Shown here in pieces: positions 7,440 through 15,319 of a stretch of 21,779 bases of DNA; position 1 is the stretch's first letter, and the number at the start of each line of letters is the position of its first letter. The notes under the pieces are model-generated. The model was given only the letters and a program-made list of their open reading frames with translations, did no database searches and was not told the DNA's origin. A program made the position numbers and the translations under genes. Source of the stretch: Paenibacillaceae bacterium (GTDB lineage Bacteria > Bacillota > Bacilli > Paenibacillales > YIM-B00363); NCBI GenBank assembly GCA_018969805.1, contig JAGWXQ010000002.1:1-21779 (forward strand), read 5' to 3'.

Positions 7440-8326
7440 GCCTCAACCTCCTTGCGTTTTCCGTATGCAAACTGCGCCCAAGCAATGGCTGCCACAATGA
7501 CAAACAAAATAATGGCTTCGGCTTGTGCAAGCCCAAAATTGCTTCCCGTAGATCGCAAGCCTACGTTGACCAAATACATCGATACAAATTCTGTAGAATT
7601 GTACGGATCTCCAGCAGTCAACGACAAATTGAGATCGTACACCAAAAATGAGTTGCGCAACGTAAGGAACAACGTCACCAAAAACGCCGGAACCATCATC
7701 GGCAAAATGATCGCGCGCAATCTTTGCCACGCACCTGCTCCATCAATCATGGCCGCCTCAATTAAATCGCGTGGTACATTAAGCAATCCTGCGATGAGTA
7801 CGATCATCATATACCCGGACTGTTGCCAGACCGATACGATGACCAGCGACAAAAATGCAAGTTCTGGTTCACCAAAAAAACTTCTTTGAAACAACGCGAT
7901 GCCTGATGATTCACCAAAGTCCATAAAAACGCGCCCAATAATAAATACCCAAATGTATCCGAGTACGATGCCCCCGATCATATTTGGCATAAATATCGCT
8001 GCCCGAACGACGTTTTGTCCACGCGTACCCGCGGTCACCAAAAATGCCATCGCAAACGCAAGTACGTTGGTCAGCACGACCGTGTACACCGTATACTTCA
8101 ACGTAATCCACAACGATGTCCAGTATGCCTTATCGTTAAACGCGTCTCCATAATTGGAAAGCCACGCAAATGTCCCTTCTCCGGAAACACTTTTCAGATC
8201 AAAGAGCGACAAGAAAAATCCGTATACGAAAGGAATTCCAATCGACAACAAAAACGTCGCGATCGTAACACCCGTAAACATCAATTGCCAACCGATCAGC
8301 TGTCCTTGTTTCGCCTTTTGCATCAT
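7436..8326 (-). CDS. Sugar ABC transporter permease, MalF-like
   Basis: Partner permease of the CUT1 carbohydrate importer, about 296 residues, with six predicted membrane helices. The EAA loop is LIEAAMIDGAGAWQRLRAIILP. The start is placed at 8326 (or the adjacent ATG at 8323), where GCGGGGTG precedes. The open frame continues to 8386, but that part runs through a perfect 13-bp inverted repeat, which is better read as an intergenic hairpin. The stop overlaps the start of the second permease, indicating translational coupling. Substrate is inferred from the GH32 gene in the same operon: a fructoside such as sucrose. Confidence 0.92.
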   Translation of the reverse strand: MMQKAKQGQLIGWQLMFTGVTIATFLLSIGIPFVYGFFLSLFDLKSVSGEGTFAWLSNYGDAFNDKAYWTSLWITLKYTVYTVVLTNVLAFAMAFLVTAGTRGQNVVRAAIFMPNMIGGIVLGYIWVFIIGRVFMDFGESSGIALFQRSFFGEPELAFLSLVIVSVWQQSGYMMIVLIAGLLNVPRDLIEAAMIDGAGAWQRLRAIILPMMVPAFLVTLFLTLRNSFLVYDLNLSLTAGDPYNSTEFVSMYLVNVGLRSTGSNFGLAQAEAIILFVIVAAIAWAQFAYGKRKEVEA

Positions 8327-8348
8327 ATCACCCCGCACCATTGACATA

Positions 8349-8382
8349 CAAAATGGGTGAACGAGATCATTCACCCATTTTG
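8349..8382 (-). repeat. Perfect 13-bp inverted repeat between binding protein and permease genes
   Basis: CAAAATGGGTGAA, 8-nt spacer, then the exact reverse complement TTCACCCATTTTG. It lies 29 nt after the binding-protein stop and before the permease start. No T run of terminator length follows. Such hairpins between the binding-protein gene and permease genes commonly trap or protect the upstream mRNA so that more binding protein is made (inferred here). Confidence 0.8.
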
Positions 8383-8411
8383 CCACACCCGATACTACGC
8401 TACACTACGCA

Positions 8412-9746
8412 TTACTTTTTCGAAGCGTGGTAGTCTTGATACACTTTTGCGAGTTGTTCTCTTGTAATTTTCTTGTCCAAAAACTTTTGCACTTCTGGAC
8501 CGATTTTTTCGAAGTACTCGCCTGGTACGATATAGTTTGTCGTAAACGGCAACGTCTTGCCATCTTTCACTGCTTGTTGAACAGCTTTACCGAGCGGATT
8601 CGTTACTTCCAAAGAGATGTTTTTGAATGCAGGGATAATCTGAGACTTATTGACCAAGAAATCTTGCCCTGCATTATCGTACACGATCCACTCCAAAAAT
8701 TTCTTCGCAGCAGCTTGCTCTTCTGCAGTCGCTTTTTTGTTGATTGCAAGAACTTGCGTTGGACCTGCGACGATTTTGTTGTTCATCGGATTGTTTGCAT
8801 CATTGTCTACTGGAAACGGCATAAATCCAAACTCAGAACCCGCTGTCGCTTTCAACGAATCAAACGCCCAGTTTCCGTTCGTCAAGAATGCCGATTTTCC
8901 AGAGCCTACGAGCAAGTGCGCTTCGTCGTAATATTTCCCAAGCGGTGCTTTTCCGAATTTGTTGTACTCTGGTGAAGCGAGCAACTCCATCGTATCAAGA
9001 ACACCATTAAACGCCGCATTGTCTTTCAATTGGATCGTACCTGCTTGCACATCCGCGACCGTTTGTGCTGGATCGCCTTGCGCTACCCACAACGAACCAA
9101 AGTGGTTCCCGACCGACCACGCTTCTGTCTGGTATGCAACAGGGAACTCTACACCAGACGCTTTTACTTTGTCAAACAACTCTTTTAATTTGTCGCGTGT
9201 ATTGATGGAGTACGGATCAAGCGGGCCCCCGTTCGCTTTATCGACGACCGTTTTGTTGTAGACAATACCGAATCCTTCAACCGCAAAAGGAAATCCAACA
9301 GCTACTCCGTCGCCATCTTTGATGATTTGTGTCGTCTCAGCAGCCCACTTCTCGCCACTCAAATCGATGCCAAACCCTTTTTGTGCACCAGTCAATGCGC
9401 CTGGCTCAAACATCGCGATCGTAACGACGTTGCCCGCAGTCGTGAGTCGGTCAAATGCTGAAAGACTGTCCCCTACTGCTTGCGAATACACTTCTACCGT
9501 AATATTCGGGTTTGCTGCAGCAAAGTCTTTTCCTGCTTGCTCAACTTGCTTGGCAATTTCCCCTTTGGCATTTGTAATGATGATTTTTGCCGGCTTGAGC
9601 TCTTCTTGCTTTTGCTCCGTATCCTTACTGGTGTCGGTCGCTGGCTCCGAAGGAGTAGCAGGTGTCGTCTCTGTCTTCGTACTGCATGCAGCAAGTACCA
9701 AGGCAATCATGAGTAGGACGACGAGCGAAAGTTTTTTGTGCTTCAC
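8412..9746 (-). CDS. Sugar ABC transporter substrate-binding lipoprotein
   Basis: A family-1 extracellular solute-binding protein for carbohydrates, 444 residues, lipid-anchored on the outer face of the membrane. The signal peptide MKHKKLS plus hydrophobic stretch ends in the lipobox LAAC with Cys21. A Thr/Pro/Glu-rich linker of about 30 residues follows, then the mature domain with motifs such as VAVGFPFAVEGFGIVYNK, GKSAFLTNGNWAF and an EEQAAAKKFLEWI helix typical of this family. The start is GTG at 9746, 9 nt after AGGGGAG; TTG at 9752 is possible but very close to that site. It is the first gene of the operon behind a strong promoter. Confidence 0.94.
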   Translation of the reverse strand: MKHKKLSLVVLLMIALVLAACSTKTETTPATPSEPATDTSKDTEQKQEELKPAKIIITNAKGEIAKQVEQAGKDFAAANPNITVEVYSQAVGDSLSAFDRLTTAGNVVTIAMFEPGALTGAQKGFGIDLSGEKWAAETTQIIKDGDGVAVGFPFAVEGFGIVYNKTVVDKANGGPLDPYSINTRDKLKELFDKVKASGVEFPVAYQTEAWSVGNHFGSLWVAQGDPAQTVADVQAGTIQLKDNAAFNGVLDTMELLASPEYNKFGKAPLGKYYDEAHLLVGSGKSAFLTNGNWAFDSLKATAGSEFGFMPFPVDNDANNPMNNKIVAGPTQVLAINKKATAEEQAAAKKFLEWIVYDNAGQDFLVNKSQIIPAFKNISLEVTNPLGKAVQQAVKDGKTLPFTTNYIVPGEYFEKIGPEVQKFLDKKITREQLAKVYQDYHASKK

Positions 9747-9790
9747 GAACAATCTCTCCCCTTAAAAATTAGAATATTATTACAGAAGCT

Positions 9791-9820
9791 ATCATAATAC
9801 GACACACAGTCACCTGTCAA
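9791..9820 (-). promoter_or_regulatory. Promoter of the sugar operon
   Basis: A perfect -35 TTGACA (9820-9815) and -10 TATGAT (9796-9791) are separated by 18 nt; TATTAT at spacing 15 is a poorer alternative. An A/T-only block at 9835-9851, about 15 nt upstream of the -35 box, resembles an UP element. The start codon follows about 45 nt later. No convincing cre or LacI-type operator was recognised. Confidence 0.75.
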
Positions 9821-9887
9821 GCACATCAAGGCGAATTTTTAAAAAATTTTTCACATTTCACCGCGACGGCCTTGCATTCGTTGATAT

Positions 9888-10472
9888 TTACCTCAAAAGC
9901 GTGTTCGCCTCGCGCATCCTTTGCGCGATCGTCATGCACTCGAGGGCAACAAACGTCCAAATCGTCCACGCCAGCATACTGGGGAAGACGATCATAACCG
10001 TAAACAGCACAAAACATTCTGTTCGTTCGATGTACCCCGGCTGATAATAAAACGACTTTTCCCCTGTGCGGGTACTAAGTGCACCGACAGTAAGAAACAC
10101 CGTCATCGCAACGACAAACGTTCCAACGAGAACAAGCAACGAAAATGCGTGTTCTTTGTGCACTGACGCAATCGCAATGACGATCGAAAGCTCTACAACA
10201 CGATCCAGCATGACATCAAGCAACGTCCCCCATGCACTGGTGCGCTTGGTCATCCGTGCGACCGTCCCATCAAGCGCATCACATACACCGGACACCCATA
10301 GCAATACAATGGCCACAAGCGCGTACCCAAGCGCAACGGCAATGGCAGCTCCAACACCAATGACGCACGCCAGTACGGTAATGGCGTTTGGTGTCCATCC
10401 CCATTGTATGAGCCGCTGCGCCAGAGCAGCCAAAACAGGTTGGACAATTTTTTTCGCCTTCGTATCCAACAT
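9888..10472 (-). CDS. ynjF: CDP-alcohol phosphatidyltransferase (YnjF-like)
   Basis: Integral membrane enzyme of 194 residues that should transfer a phosphatidyl or related group from a CDP-linked donor to an alcohol. The complete family motif D-x2-D-G-x2-A-R-x8-G-x3-D-x3-D is present: D65, D68, G69, A72, R73, G82, D86 and D90. Hydrophobic segments surround it. The ATG at 10472 follows AAGGAG by 9 nt and gives the normal N-terminus. A longer frame from GTG 10553 overlaps the upstream stop as GTGA and is an alternative with 27 more residues. It is the last gene of the eight-gene cluster. In E. coli ynjF, of the same superfamily, also ends the ynjBCDEF run. The lipid product is not predictable. 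Confidence 0.88.
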   Translation of the reverse strand: MLDTKAKKIVQPVLAALAQRLIQWGWTPNAITVLACVIGVGAAIAVALGYALVAIVLLWVSGVCDALDGTVARMTKRTSAWGTLLDVMLDRVVELSIVIAIASVHKEHAFSLLVLVGTFVVAMTVFLTVGALSTRTGEKSFYYQPGYIERTECFVLFTVMIVFPSMLAWTIWTFVALECMTIAQRMREANTLLR

Positions 10473-10549
10473 GCGTCCCCGCTCCTTCGTTGTACGTTCC
10501 ATCGCGTTAAGAATCGACCGACGGAGTATGGCAACCAACGGTCGTTGCG

Positions 10550-11443
10550 TCACTCTACAGGCATCAGCCGCGCATATCCAAAATCATGATCAAACGCCCG
10601 ACACCATATGACGACCGTATTGTATTTTTTTATGTCCACATCAACAGGTATCTCATAATTTTGATTGCCTTTGTTTCCTTTGAGCGCACCCAACGACACA
10701 CCGTCACCTGACGGACTGTTTTCTTGGGCGAGCACGACGAACAAATCCGGTCCCCTTGATGTTGCAAAATCTTCCAAACGCACATAGCGGTTTTTTCCGT
10801 CATCCAAAACAAAGGCGCGCCCCGACGTCCGCACCGTTTCATCGGCATCGAAAAAACTGCCTTCATAGCGTACGCTTGGTTTTTTCTGTTCTGGGGGTTG
10901 CTCCGGCTCTTTGGTCTGCTCTTTTTGGGGATCCCGCGGTGCATCGTTTTCGCCGACGGGCTTCGTCACACGTACTTCGGTTTGCTGTACTTGTTCCTTT
11001 ACGGGTTGTGTTGTTTGTTGCTTTTCCCCATTCGGCTTTGGCGGATTTTTGGGTGCATCGGGCTCGTTTGTGGAATTGTGTTTTTCCGTACGATCGGTGT
11101 TCTGTCCATCGTGTTCATTCGTTTTTTTGGGTTCGTCCGGTTTGGAAACGTCTGCTTTTTCCTCATCTTTTTTTGGTGCTAGCGGTTGGGTCGTGTCCTT
11201 CCTGGACACTTGTGGCGCTCGTGCTTCTCGCTGCGGGACATCCGCATTGTTCTCCACAATTTTGTCAGACATCGCCACATTTTGCTTCTGCAGCACACGG
11301 TCTCTTTGTACCGACCCAATGTCCATCGGCAATGGTTCATCCACGACGCGGTCGAACACACTCGGCCAAACGAGCCACCATAGTACGTATGCCACCACGC
11401 CGATCAGAGGCACCCCAATTGTCCACATTGTTTTTTTTCGCAT
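10550..11443 (-). CDS. Membrane-anchored DM13-domain protein with long hydrophilic linker
   Basis: A 297-residue protein, probably outside the membrane. An N-terminal transmembrane anchor (about 7-27) is followed by a very hydrophilic Lys/Glu/Pro/Thr/Asn-rich linker (about 45-190) with no predicted fold, long enough to cross the cell wall. The C-terminal DM13 domain (about 193-294) is recognised by EGSF, RLEDFATSRGPDLFVVL, LGALKGNKGNQNYEIP and the IWCRAF segment with the nearly invariant Cys281. DM13 has been predicted to act in redox or electron transfer; this is not proven. ATG at 11443 has GAGGAG 10 nt upstream. Its start overlaps the upstream ATPase gene by 107 nt, which is unusual. It occupies the place where E. 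coli has the sulfurtransferase ynjE. Confidence 0.87.
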   Translation of the reverse strand: MRKKTMWTIGVPLIGVVAYVLWWLVWPSVFDRVVDEPLPMDIGSVQRDRVLQKQNVAMSDKIVENNADVPQREARAPQVSRKDTTQPLAPKKDEEKADVSKPDEPKKTNEHDGQNTDRTEKHNSTNEPDAPKNPPKPNGEKQQTTQPVKEQVQQTEVRVTKPVGENDAPRDPQKEQTKEPEQPPEQKKPSVRYEGSFFDADETVRTSGRAFVLDDGKNRYVRLEDFATSRGPDLFVVLAQENSPSGDGVSLGALKGNKGNQNYEIPVDVDIKKYNTVVIWCRAFDHDFGYARLMPVE

Positions 11444-12464
11444 CGATCGCACGCTCCTCTTGAATCAGATCTGTGCCTGATCGTGTTGCATGCCAATCCA
11501 ATAGTTTCGTCTGCACGAGGACGGTTTCCCCTACGCGCACGTCTTCGTACGTGTAGACAATCATTGCATGCGCCCCAACGTGCACCGTACAGCGATAGCG
11601 CCCCTCGACGAAAACGACGTGGGCGATCATTCCATGCGCTGTATCGAAAGGAACGTCCATTGCTATGGACGGTTCACAACAATCCACACTCTGGATATGC
11701 ATGCGGTGTGGCCGGATGACCCACGCCGACTGCCCATCTGTATGCGGAAATACGTTGGTTTCTCCTATGAGTTGTGCTGTGTGCACTGTGGGAGGCGCTT
11801 CATACAGCTGCTGCGGATGTCCTACCGCATCGATCGTCCCCGCATGCACGGTCGCGATCGTCTGCCCGAGCATCATTGCCTCCTCGCGATCGTGGGTGAC
11901 AAAGACGGACGTCACCCCATATTTTTGCGACAATTGTTGAAATAGCGCCCGCATTTCCATCCGGATTGGGGCATCCAACGCACCAAACGGTTCGTCGAGC
12001 AACAATACGCGTGGGCGCACAGCAAACGCACGTGCGAGTGCAACGCGCTGTTGTTGCCCCCCACTGAGCTCGTGCGCATACCGCATTGCAAGCGATCGCA
12101 CACCAAACGCATCGAGTGCTTCCATCGCACGGTCGGTCGCATCGGGTACTTTGTGCATGCGCAAAGGATACGTGACATTTTGAACACAGTTCAAATGGGG
12201 AAACAAGAGCGGCTGTTGGAACACCATCCCGATGCCCCGCCGTTCTGGTGGCGTGTGCGTCACGTCACGACCCGCGACAAACACGGTTCCCGCACTCGGG
12301 CGCAGCAGTCCGGCAATCAACCGCAGCATCGTCGTCTTGCCACACCCAGAAGGTCCGAGTATAGCAAGACATTCACCTTCCTGTACACGTACATGCACGT
12401 TATGCACAGTATTCCGGGCAGAATTGTGCACATGCCCGCCACACAGCCCCACGACGCTAAGCAC
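11337..12464 (-). CDS. ynjD: ABC transporter ATPase (YnjD-like)
   Basis: ATPase of the spermidine/iron/thiamine-type importer group, 375 residues. From GTG 12464: Walker A GPSGCGKTT (37-45), Q-loop Q83, signature LSGGQQQR (133-140), Walker B LLLDEP (154-159) and switch H191, followed by a C-terminal TOBE-like regulatory region (roughly 245-335). GTG 12464 is chosen because AGAGGGG lies 5 nt upstream and it overlaps the permease stop by 8 nt; the frame is open to 12563 but those codons do not look like an ATPase N-terminus. The last ~36 residues are encoded over the start of the DM13 gene, cross an A8 run, and look non-native, suggesting a lost stop or frameshift. Confidence 0.9.
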   Translation of the reverse strand: MLSVVGLCGGHVHNSARNTVHNVHVRVQEGECLAILGPSGCGKTTMLRLIAGLLRPSAGTVFVAGRDVTHTPPERRGIGMVFQQPLLFPHLNCVQNVTYPLRMHKVPDATDRAMEALDAFGVRSLAMRYAHELSGGQQQRVALARAFAVRPRVLLLDEPFGALDAPIRMEMRALFQQLSQKYGVTSVFVTHDREEAMMLGQTIATVHAGTIDAVGHPQQLYEAPPTVHTAQLIGETNVFPHTDGQSAWVIRPHRMHIQSVDCCEPSIAMDVPFDTAHGMIAHVVFVEGRYRCTVHVGAHAMIVYTYEDVRVGETVLVQTKLLDWHATRSGTDLIQEERAIDAKKNNVDNWGASDRRGGIRTMVARLAECVRPRRG

Positions 12465-13236
12465 GCGATCCCCTCTTTCGTCCCCGAATGAGCACGTCTG
12501 CACTAAGCCACAATGCACACGCACCGCACGTGTATACAAGCGCATACACCGCACCGAGCGCACGATCGCCCCCTACGATGTAGGGCATCATCAACACGGG
12601 GATCGTTACAATTTGCCCGATCGTCAAGGGTACCACGTATTGGCTCCACGAGACGATGAGCGCGCACCCACAGCCGAGTGCAATACTTGGACGAAGCATC
12701 GCGAGCAACGTACGTTGTTGCGCAAAGACGCTTGCCCCAAGCATGCGTGCCACATCGCGCCACTGGGCACTGATCGTATCAAGACCGAGCAACAATGCAT
12801 GCAGCACGTACGGTACGACGAGTGGGACGGTCACTGCGATAACGCCCCATACACTGTCGCTCCATCCAAGCCGAATGAGCCACCGATGCGTTCCGATCAG
12901 GGGCAAAAATGGTGGAACGACGAGTGGGGCGTAGCATACAGCGAGCACAATCGTGCGCATTCCGCGCGCATCGCTGTGCGCCAGACCGAATGCTGCATAC
13001 CAACACAACACAAAAGCGAACGCCGTCACCGCAACCGCAATACCCACACTCGCGACGAGTGCAGAAACAAACGCATCCGAGGCAATGACCGTCCACCACG
13101 CCCCTCCAGTCCATGACTGCGGCAAAACGGACGGCCACACCCAAACACCCGCCCCACTCGCAATGACGAGTACGCCGAGGGGCGCGACAAAGACGAAGGC
13201 GACCAATCCAAAGACACCCCAGCGCAGCATCACCAT
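12457..13236 (-). CDS. ABC transporter permease, second of pair (YnjC C-half-like)
   Basis: An inner-membrane permease of about 259 residues with six hydrophobic segments. The coupling loop is WRDVARMLGASVFAQQRTLLAMLRPS. Starts at ATG 13236 or ATG 13230 are both possible; the latter forms a TGATG overlap with the stop of the preceding permease. The open frame to 13314 is embedded in the upstream gene and not needed. In E. coli the corresponding YnjC is one double-length protein of about 510 residues; here two separate genes cover the two halves (inferred from position and length). Substrate unknown. Confidence 0.88.
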   Translation of the reverse strand: MVMLRWGVFGLVAFVFVAPLGVLVIASGAGVWVWPSVLPQSWTGGAWWTVIASDAFVSALVASVGIAVAVTAFAFVLCWYAAFGLAHSDARGMRTIVLAVCYAPLVVPPFLPLIGTHRWLIRLGWSDSVWGVIAVTVPLVVPYVLHALLLGLDTISAQWRDVARMLGASVFAQQRTLLAMLRPSIALGCGCALIVSWSQYVVPLTIGQIVTIPVLMMPYIVGGDRALGAVYALVYTCGACALWLSADVLIRGRKRGSRA

Positions 13237-14069
13237 CCTGCGTGCCTTTGTCCGCGCCGCCATATACAAAAAAGCACGATGGCCAGCACGACGAGACACA
13301 TCAACATCTGACACAGTGCGACGACGATCGCTTGTGGCCTCTCAACCAACGTACCGCGATACAGTTCAAACGACAGAACAGACAACGATGCTGGATGCGT
13401 CACACCGAGCACATACGGCACTTCGATAGCCCCAATGACAAAAACACAGACAATTCCTGATCCGATTGCTAGCGATGGCCAGGAGAGTGGCCAAACGACA
13501 CCCCACCACGCGCGCCATGCGGATGCACCGTGCACGCGCGCCACGCGCACCCACTCTTCGCGAATGCGGACGACGATGGGCAACCAAAACAATACGATAA
13601 ACGGGACTTCTTTCCATACGTAAGCAAAAATAATTCCCCATCCAAATGTGTCGTTTGTGAGGATCGGGACATCGCTCCAATGATCGACGATGCCCAACGC
13701 ATGCGCCATGCGCGCACCCCACCCTGATTGGCCAGCAATCCATACCGTGAGCAGTGCCGCGACGAGATGTGGCACGGCAAGTGGAATCAGCAACAGCGTC
13801 CGCGTCAGCGCAAAATGCCCGATGCACATACAAATCATGACCGCACACCCGACGGCAATGCCCGTTGATACAAGTGCAATGCGCATCGTGAGCCACATTC
13901 CATCGACAAGCCATTCCGCTGTCAGCACGTGCACATACGCGTCCAACGTCCACCGCGGTGTTCCAATCAGCGGTGCGGCACCGACACTTTCCAACACCGC
14001 CATTCCGATCCCCCCGCACACGTACGCACCCATAAGCAGAAGCAGGGGGCTACTTCCTTGCCACTTCAT
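13230..14069 (-). CDS. ABC transporter permease, first of pair (YnjC N-half-like)
   Basis: An inner-membrane permease of 279 residues. Hydrophobic helices include LLLLMGAYVCGG near the N-terminus, VSTGIAVGCAVMICMCIG, LLLIPLAVPHLVAALLTVWI, FIVLFWLPIVV and two more at the C-terminus. The coupling loop is EWVRVARVHGASAWRAWWGVVWP. ATG 14069 lies after GAAGGGTGG and overlaps the stop of the binding-protein gene by 20 nt. The longer frame to 14261 lies inside that gene and is rejected. Together with the next permease it should form the heterodimeric channel for the YnjB-like binding protein. Confidence 0.9.
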   Translation of the reverse strand: MKWQGSSPLLLLMGAYVCGGIGMAVLESVGAAPLIGTPRWTLDAYVHVLTAEWLVDGMWLTMRIALVSTGIAVGCAVMICMCIGHFALTRTLLLIPLAVPHLVAALLTVWIAGQSGWGARMAHALGIVDHWSDVPILTNDTFGWGIIFAYVWKEVPFIVLFWLPIVVRIREEWVRVARVHGASAWRAWWGVVWPLSWPSLAIGSGIVCVFVIGAIEVPYVLGVTHPASLSVLSFELYRGTLVERPQAIVVALCQMLMCLVVLAIVLFCIWRRGQRHAGW

Positions 14070-15276
14070 TTTTCCACCCTTCTTCGAGCACCGGTACGAG
14101 ATCCCCGCGCATTTCTGGCAATCGATGCTTTGCCAGCACGTCTGTCGGCAACGTTGCCTCTCCGCGATGAATGCGCTGCAGTGCTGCCCGTTGTTGTTCG
14201 CGGAACGTCGTTGCATCCAGCGCCATATCTTCGCCCCAGTTGTTCGGATCAAACTTTGCAATTTGCAATTCAGGACTCAGCATTTCATTAATGGCGACCA
14301 TCGCTGCTGTTTGTTGGGGAGCGTTAAACGGTATCGCCAAATAGTGCGTGTTTGCCAATGTTCCTTTATCGAGCACAAACGTACGCGTTGTTTTTGGAAA
14401 CGTATTGTTTTTGACCAAGTTTGCCGCACGCGCAGGATCGTACCCCATGCTCATCCACACTTCCCCGCTTGCATACAACATGTCCAATTTGCCGATGTTT
14501 TCCGGATACGTCTTTCCAGCGCGCCACAAAAATGGCTCAATTTCATTGAGATACGCCCACAATGGTTGTGCGCGTCCGGAGAGCTGTTGTGCGTCCATCG
14601 TTTGTTCAAGAAACGGTTCGTGTCCCCCCGCCACTTCGTACAACGCCTGACGAATAAAAGCGCTGCCGTTAAAATCAGGTGGGGCGGGATACGTAAACAT
14701 CCCGGGATTGTCGCGCACCCATGTGCGCAATTGTTCCATCGATTTTGGAGGGTTTGGAATTTTTGCTTGATCATAAATAAATACAAACTGTGCCTTGCCC
14801 CACGGTGCTTCGTATCCGTCTGTCGCAAGTCCAAAGTCGTACGCGATGTCCGGTGCGTCTACATCGACGTGTTGTTGGACGTTGGGCAGTTGTGCGGCAA
14901 AGGGTCCAAACAATGCGCCGTTTGTTTTTGCGGTACGGAAATTTTCTCCATTGATCCAGACGATATCGATCGTTCCGGTTGTTTTGCGCTCAGACTTTTC
15001 TAACAACAGTTTGTTCACGAGGTCTTTGGCATCGTCGATCGGTACGCGCTTGATCGTCACTCCTGCTGTTTGCTTGATGCGTGGTGCAACAATGCGATCG
15101 ACGTACGCATTGATCGATTCACTCCCTCCCCACATTGCCAAATGCACCGTTTTCCCCGATGCTTCGGTCAGCACTTCGTCCCACGGGGCACGCAACGGAT
15201 CAAACGATGCGGGAGGATTTGCTCCGCACGCCGTACACACACACGCGATCATCACGCAATACATCCATCTCTTCAT
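14050..15276 (-). CDS. ynjB: ABC transporter substrate-binding lipoprotein (YnjB-like)
   Basis: An extracellular solute-binding protein of 408 residues, probably lipid-anchored. A short signal peptide ends at Cys17 in VCTAC, an imperfect lipobox. After it come TVHLAMWGGSESINAYVD (about 43-60), WINGENF (107-113), the YnjB-typical TYPAPPDFNGSAF (195-207) and WGEDMALD near the end. These match the poorly characterised YnjB family of COG4134. ATG 15276 lies 8 nt after AGGAGG; an ATG two codons earlier is too close to it. It follows the flavoprotein gene by 43 nt and leads into the two permeases. The ligand is not known. Confidence 0.92.
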   Translation of the reverse strand: MKRWMYCVMIACVCTACGANPPASFDPLRAPWDEVLTEASGKTVHLAMWGGSESINAYVDRIVAPRIKQTAGVTIKRVPIDDAKDLVNKLLLEKSERKTTGTIDIVWINGENFRTAKTNGALFGPFAAQLPNVQQHVDVDAPDIAYDFGLATDGYEAPWGKAQFVFIYDQAKIPNPPKSMEQLRTWVRDNPGMFTYPAPPDFNGSAFIRQALYEVAGGHEPFLEQTMDAQQLSGRAQPLWAYLNEIEPFLWRAGKTYPENIGKLDMLYASGEVWMSMGYDPARAANLVKNNTFPKTTRTFVLDKGTLANTHYLAIPFNAPQQTAAMVAINEMLSPELQIAKFDPNNWGEDMALDATTFREQQRAALQRIHRGEATLPTDVLAKHRLPEMRGDLVPVLEEGWKNEVARK

Positions 15277-15319
15277 CTGCATGTCCTCCTAGAACGCGCT
15301 CATGTGTTCATCGATCGCG

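Noticed and set aside
8327..8386. 20-residue N-terminal extension of the MalF-like permease
   Set aside because: The extension is encoded by a perfect 13-bp inverted repeat and lacks a ribosome binding site; ATG 8326/8323 has GGGG upstream.
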